Source: Rhodovulum sp.
Lineage (GTDB): Bacteria > Pseudomonadota > Alphaproteobacteria > Rhodobacterales > Rhodobacteraceae
Assembly (NCBI GenBank): GCA_002706605.1
Contig: PALT01000010.1
Location: 1-64,000, forward strand
DNA length: 64,000 bases
Direction of reading: 5' to 3'
Position numbers and translations under genes: made by a program
In this document: positions 60,346-64,000 of the stretch, in pieces
Position numbering within the stretch: the stretch's first letter is position 1
Layout of the letters: every line of letters starts with the position of its first letter
The notes under the pieces: generated by a model
What the model saw: only the letters and a program-made list of their open reading frames with translations
What the model was told of the DNA's origin: nothing
Database searches by the model: none

Positions 60346-63022
60346 CCTGCTGGTCGGGGTCTGTCTGGCTTATGTGGCCCTGCTGTTTATCGTGGCCTTT
60401 GTTGCCGAACGGCGCGCGATCCGTGGGCGGCTGGGGTGGTTGCGTTCGCCCTTGGTCTATACCCTGTCTTTGTCGGTCTATTGTACGGCGTGGACGTTTT
60501 ATGGGGCGGTGGGCTATGCGGCGCGCTCGGGTCTGGAGTTTCTGCCGATTTACCTTGGGCCGACCCTTGTTCTGGTCGGCTGGTGGTGGGCCCTGCGCAA
60601 GCTGGTACGGATCGGCAAGACCCAGAGGATCACCTCTATCGCAGACCTGATTTCGTCGCGCTATGGTAAATCGAACGCCTTGGGCGTGCTGGTGACGCTT
60701 TTGGCGGTAGTGGGGACGACGCCCTATATTGCGCTGCAACTTCAGTCGGTTACCCTGTCGTTTTCGGTCTTTGCAAGCGGCTCGAATTCCGGCTGGAGCT
60801 TGCCGGACCTGAACGCGACGGCATTGTGGGTGGCGGCGGGTCTGACGATCTTTACCGTGTTGTTCGGGACGCGAAACCTGGACGCGAATGAACGCCACCA
60901 CGGGGTGGTCACCGCCATCGCGGTTGAGGCGATTGTGAAGCTGGTCGCGTTGTTGGCCGTGGGCGTGTTCGTGGTCTGGGGCGTGGGCGGCGGCCCGTCG
61001 GCGGTGGCCGAGACGATGCGCAACTCTGCCATCGCTGACACGCCGATCAACGGCGGGCGCTGGATCGGGGTGACCTTCCTTGCGGGGGCGGCGATTTTCA
61101 CCCTGCCACGGATGTTTCAGGTTATGGTGGTGGAAAACGCCGACGAACGGCATTTGGCGACGGCCTCTTGGGCCTTCCCCCTCTATCTGTTTTTGATGAG
61201 CCTCTTTGTCGTGCCCATCGCGGTTGTGGGCCTTGCCACGCAACCCGTCGGCGCGAACCCCGACCTGTTCGTGCTGACTATTCCCCTGTCCATGGGCCAA
61301 GAGGCGGTGGCGACACTGGCGTTTCTGGGCGGGTTTTCATCCGCGACGTCGATGGTCATCGTGGCGGCCATTGCCCTGTCGACCATGGTGTCCAACCACA
61401 TCGTCATGCCCCTGTGGCTGAGCTTTCAGCATGAGGGCGCAACGGTATCGGGCGACGTGCGCAAGGTCGTACTTGGCGCGCGGCGACTATCCATCGCGGG
61501 GGTTCTGGTCCTTGGGTACCTCTATTTCCGCCTGACGGGGGGATCGGCGGCGCTGGCGTCTATCGGGTTGATTTCGTTTACGGGTGTGGCACAGGCACTG
61601 CCCGCGCTGATTGGCGGGATTTTCTGGCGTGGGGCCACGCGCAAGGGCGCGATTGGCGGGCTGATCATCGGCTTTGTCGTCTGGATGTATACCCTGTTCC
61701 TGCCCAGCTTTGGCCCCGATGGCGTGATGAGCGCGGCCCTCTTGTCCGAGGGGCCGTGGGGCATCGGTTGGCTGCGCCCGCAGGCGTTGTTCACGGTGCG
61801 CATCGACGATCCGCTACTGCATGCGCTGTTCTGGTCTATGTCCTTGAACACAATCGTGTTTCTGTTCGTGTCGACGATGACCTTCCCGTCGCCGTTGGAA
61901 CGCCTACAAGGCGCGCAATTCGTCAACGTGTTTGAACACACCAATGCCGGTCACGGCTGGCAAGAGGGCAGCGCCGAGGCCGAGGACCTGTTGATCATGT
62001 CCCAGCGGATTTTGGGCTCGGACGAGGCGCAGACCCTGTTCCAGAACGCCGCCGAGACCCAAGGCAAGGGCGGGTTCCTGCCTGACACCACGCCCGCGTT
62101 TCTGGCGCGGTTGGAACGGGAATTGGCCGGTTCGGTGGGCGCGGCCACGGCGCATGCCATGGTCGGTCAGATCGTCGGGCGCGCCTCGATCTCGGTTGAG
62201 GACCTGATGAAGGTGGCCGATGAAACCGCCCAGATGATGGAATACTCAAACCAGCTAGAGGCGAAATCGGCCGAGCTTCAGCGCACCGCGCGCCAGTTGC
62301 GTGAGGCGAACGAAAAACTGACCGAACTGTCGGTGCAAAAGGACGCATTCCTCAGCCAGATTAGCCATGAGTTGCGCACGCCGATGACGTCCATCCGTGC
62401 GTTTTCCGAAATCCTGATGGATGAGGGCTCGGTCTCAAAGGATGAGCGCCAGCGCTATTCCCGCATCATCCACGAAGAGGGCATTCGCCTGACGCGGCTG
62501 TTGGACGATCTTCTGGACCTTAGCGTGCTGGAAAACGGGCAGGTGTCGCTGAACGAACAACCGGGGTCCTTGCGCGATCTGCTGGACCGCGCAGTGGCGG
62601 CGACCTCGGTGCCGGGGGATGGGCGGGCATTGCGCATCCGGCGCAATGAACTGGCCGAGGCGGTGCCGCTGTTCACCGATACCGACCGTCTGTCGCAGGT
62701 GTTCATCAACATCATCGCCAACGCCCAGAAATATTGCGACGCCAAGGACCCCGTTCTACGGGTCGAGGTGCGCAATATCGGCAAGCGCGTCGCGGTTGAT
62801 TTCATCGACAACGGACAGGGAATTCCCAAGAAAAGTCAGGCGATTATCTTTGAAAAGTTCGCGCGCCTGTCGGACCGGAACGCCGCCGGTGGGGCCGGTC
62901 TGGGTCTGGCCATTTGTCGTGAGATTATGACCAAGCTTGGCGGCGCGATTGCCTATCTGCCGGGGCAGGGCGGCGCGGCGTTTCGTGTGACGCTGCCGTT
63001 GAACAAATCCGCCACGCGCTAA
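60332..63022 (+). CDS. SSF transporter-histidine kinase fusion (CrbS/CbrA type)
   Basis: The 896-residue protein has an N-terminal sodium:solute-symporter-like domain of about 12-13 helices (1-520), a STAC-like helical segment (about 545-625, with LARLERELAGSVGAA), a coiled-coil stretch and a HisKA domain with phospho-acceptor His679 (ISHELRTPMTS). The ATPase core has N-box NIIANAQKYC, G1 DNGQGIP and G2 GGAGLGLAICRE. No PAS domain is visible between STAC and HisKA, unlike CrbS. It would couple substrate uptake or sensing (acetate is the guess from context) to phosphorylation of the receiver next door. Confidence 0.92.
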   Translation: MIAFNLLVGVCLAYVALLFIVAFVAERRAIRGRLGWLRSPLVYTLSLSVYCTAWTFYGAVGYAARSGLEFLPIYLGPTLVLVGWWWALRKLVRIGKTQRITSIADLISSRYGKSNALGVLVTLLAVVGTTPYIALQLQSVTLSFSVFASGSNSGWSLPDLNATALWVAAGLTIFTVLFGTRNLDANERHHGVVTAIAVEAIVKLVALLAVGVFVVWGVGGGPSAVAETMRNSAIADTPINGGRWIGVTFLAGAAIFTLPRMFQVMVVENADERHLATASWAFPLYLFLMSLFVVPIAVVGLATQPVGANPDLFVLTIPLSMGQEAVATLAFLGGFSSATSMVIVAAIALSTMVSNHIVMPLWLSFQHEGATVSGDVRKVVLGARRLSIAGVLVLGYLYFRLTGGSAALASIGLISFTGVAQALPALIGGIFWRGATRKGAIGGLIIGFVVWMYTLFLPSFGPDGVMSAALLSEGPWGIGWLRPQALFTVRIDDPLLHALFWSMSLNTIVFLFVSTMTFPSPLERLQGAQFVNVFEHTNAGHGWQEGSAEAEDLLIMSQRILGSDEAQTLFQNAAETQGKGGFLPDTTPAFLARLERELAGSVGAATAHAMVGQIVGRASISVEDLMKVADETAQMMEYSNQLEAKSAELQRTARQLREANEKLTELSVQKDAFLSQISHELRTPMTSIRAFSEILMDEGSVSKDERQRYSRIIHEEGIRLTRLLDDLLDLSVLENGQVSLNEQPGSLRDLLDRAVAATSVPGDGRALRIRRNELAEAVPLFTDTDRLSQVFINIIANAQKYCDAKDPVLRVEVRNIGKRVAVDFIDNGQGIPKKSQAIIFEKFARLSDRNAAGGAGLGLAICREIMTKLGGAIAYLPGQGGAAFRVTLPLNKSATR

Positions 63023-63088
63023 CGCTTTGGTAAGGATGGGCCGCCATTCTGGCCGCATTGGTTTTGACAATGCAAAGGAACGGGGCCC

Positions 63089-63985
63089 ATGACGCAATCG
63101 GTTCTGCGCCGGATGGTGGCGCAACGCGCAGCCGTGGCCAGTACGCCGGTTGAGGCGGCGGAAACGTCCCTTGCGCTGGCCCTGATGCAGGTCGCCCAGA
63201 TGCAGCACGGGTTGGGCGTCACTGCGCGCGATCTGGGGGTGGATGTGCCCCCCGATGCGGCACCGGTGTCGGACATGGGCGCGGGCGCGCTGTTCCTGCT
63301 GGTCAAGGGCGGGGGGATTTGCGCCCTGCCGTCGGGGTTTGTCGGAACGCTGGTTGTGTTTGCCCTGACAGGGATTTTGCCGGGGGCCGCGCCCGAACCC
63401 CGCGCGCCGACCCGTGTGGATTACGAAATGCTGCGCGCCTTTGTGGATGCGGTTCTGGGCGGGGCCGGATTTGACGAGGCGCGGATCGACGGGTTCCTGA
63501 CCGATCCGCGCGTTGTACGGTTCGCCATGGGGCAGGGGCCGTTCCTGCGTCATCGCCTGTCTGCGGAATTCGAAAACGGTGCGGTGGAGCAAATCGAAAT
63601 CCTGCTGCCCGACCGGTCGCGCGACGCCGACCCCGAACCGGCGGGGGCGGAGGTCGCGCCATCCGGCGACGATCTGGCCGCCCTTGGCTGTTCGGTTGAG
63701 ATGGAGGCGATCCTGTCACGGTTCCGCGCGCCCGTATCGGCGGTCTCTAACTGGGCCGTCGGGGATACGATTGCCCTGTCGGGGGCGGATATCGGGGATG
63801 TCGCGCTTGAGACCTTTGGGCACGCGCCGGTGATGCACGGGCGTTTGGGGCGCTGGCGAGGTGATCGGGCGATACGTATTGCGGTGGCCGATGGGGCTAA
63901 GGCGATTGGCGACGATATCTCGGGTGTGCAAACGGAAAACGCCCCGGCACCTGACGTGGCACCGGGGCGCGCAATTGCAACCTAG
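63089..63985 (+). CDS. FliM/FliN (SpoA) domain protein
   Basis: The 298-residue protein has an alpha-beta N-terminal part of about 200 residues with no clear named domain (MTQSVLRRMVAQRAA; SDMGAGALFLLVKGGG) and a C-terminal SpoA domain (LSRFRAPVSAVSNWAVGDTI, and HAPVMHGRLGRWRGDRAIRI). SpoA domains form the flagellar switch. The CheY-binding FliM N-terminal motif (LSQxEID) is absent. No flagellar genes are near. It follows the kinase by 66 bases on the same strand. Confidence 0.75.
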   Translation: MTQSVLRRMVAQRAAVASTPVEAAETSLALALMQVAQMQHGLGVTARDLGVDVPPDAAPVSDMGAGALFLLVKGGGICALPSGFVGTLVVFALTGILPGAAPEPRAPTRVDYEMLRAFVDAVLGGAGFDEARIDGFLTDPRVVRFAMGQGPFLRHRLSAEFENGAVEQIEILLPDRSRDADPEPAGAEVAPSGDDLAALGCSVEMEAILSRFRAPVSAVSNWAVGDTIALSGADIGDVALETFGHAPVMHGRLGRWRGDRAIRIAVADGAKAIGDDISGVQTENAPAPDVAPGRAIAT

Positions 63986-64000
63986 CTGCGGGTGTTAGGC

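Noticed and set aside
1-64000. CRISPR arrays, insertion sequences, tRNA or rRNA genes
   Set aside because: I saw no regularly spaced repeats, transposase frames, or cloverleaf or rRNA-like tracts by reading; a dedicated RNA search could still find a small one.

Overview
The window looks like chromosomal DNA of a marine alphaproteobacterium of the Rhodobacteraceae/Roseobacter group. The evidence is the high GC content, an ectABC-ask ectoine operon under a MarR-type EctR, a DksA with a degenerate zinc finger, DUF2155, DUF4167 and NDUFA12-type proteins, an lptF-lptG-lptD-surA-pdxA-rsmA operon, and a lineage-typical intergenic repeat (GAGTATTT...CCAAGATGAAGG). Genus cannot be fixed from sequence alone. 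I saw no rRNA, tRNA, CRISPR array, insertion sequence or prophage; gene packing is tight and the content is mostly core metabolism with some niche modules.

Layout. 1-2.6 kb: 3' end of tex, a DUF2799-type lipoprotein, a small K+-channel-like protein. 2.6-6.1 kb (minus): ynjBCD-type ABC importer. 6.2-10.6 kb: ectoine operon ectA-ectB-ectC-ask (minus) with divergent ectR. 10.7-14.7 kb (plus): clpP, clpX, a RidA-family protein, an NDUFA12-like protein, an MlaD-like protein, DUF2155. 14.7-17.3 kb (minus): aat, accC, accB. 17.6-23.4 kb (minus): a compact operon running MoxR ATPase, GNAT, DUF2927 lipoprotein, a 55-residue membrane protein, CoxE/VWA, a one-TM protein, DedA, M48 protease. 23.5-28.7 kb (plus): dksA, FAD monooxygenase, agmatinase, DUF1499, prfA, prmC. 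28.8-32.0 kb (plus): a polar amino-acid-type ABC operon with no ATPase gene, then a DUF4167 protein. 32.0-39.5 kb (minus): rsmA, pdxA, surA, lptD, lptG, lptF. 39.6-41.6 kb (plus): pepA, holC.

41.6-50.3 kb is a reductive pyrimidine-degradation locus: rutR (minus), then beta-alanine/pyruvate aminotransferase, N-carbamoyl-beta-alanine amidohydrolase, dihydropyrimidinase and a four-gene ABC importer. A near-perfect RutR operator lies in front of it. A second RutR-like site lies 14 kb away, in front of the ATPase-less ABC operon, which suggests that transporter may belong to the same regulon.

50.8-64.0 kb looks like an acetate/short-chain acyl module: acs and a complete Liv-type ABC importer (minus), a divergent ScfR/RamB-type regulator, a stand-alone receiver protein, a two-TM mini-protein, an 896-residue SSF-STAC-histidine kinase of the CrbS/CbrA type, and a FliM/FliN-domain protein. 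The 221-bp divergent region in this module holds several palindromes and three TTGTAAA boxes. This combination of acyl-CoA synthesis, uptake, transcription factor, transporter-fused kinase, CheY-like receiver and motor-domain protein is the most interesting system in the window.
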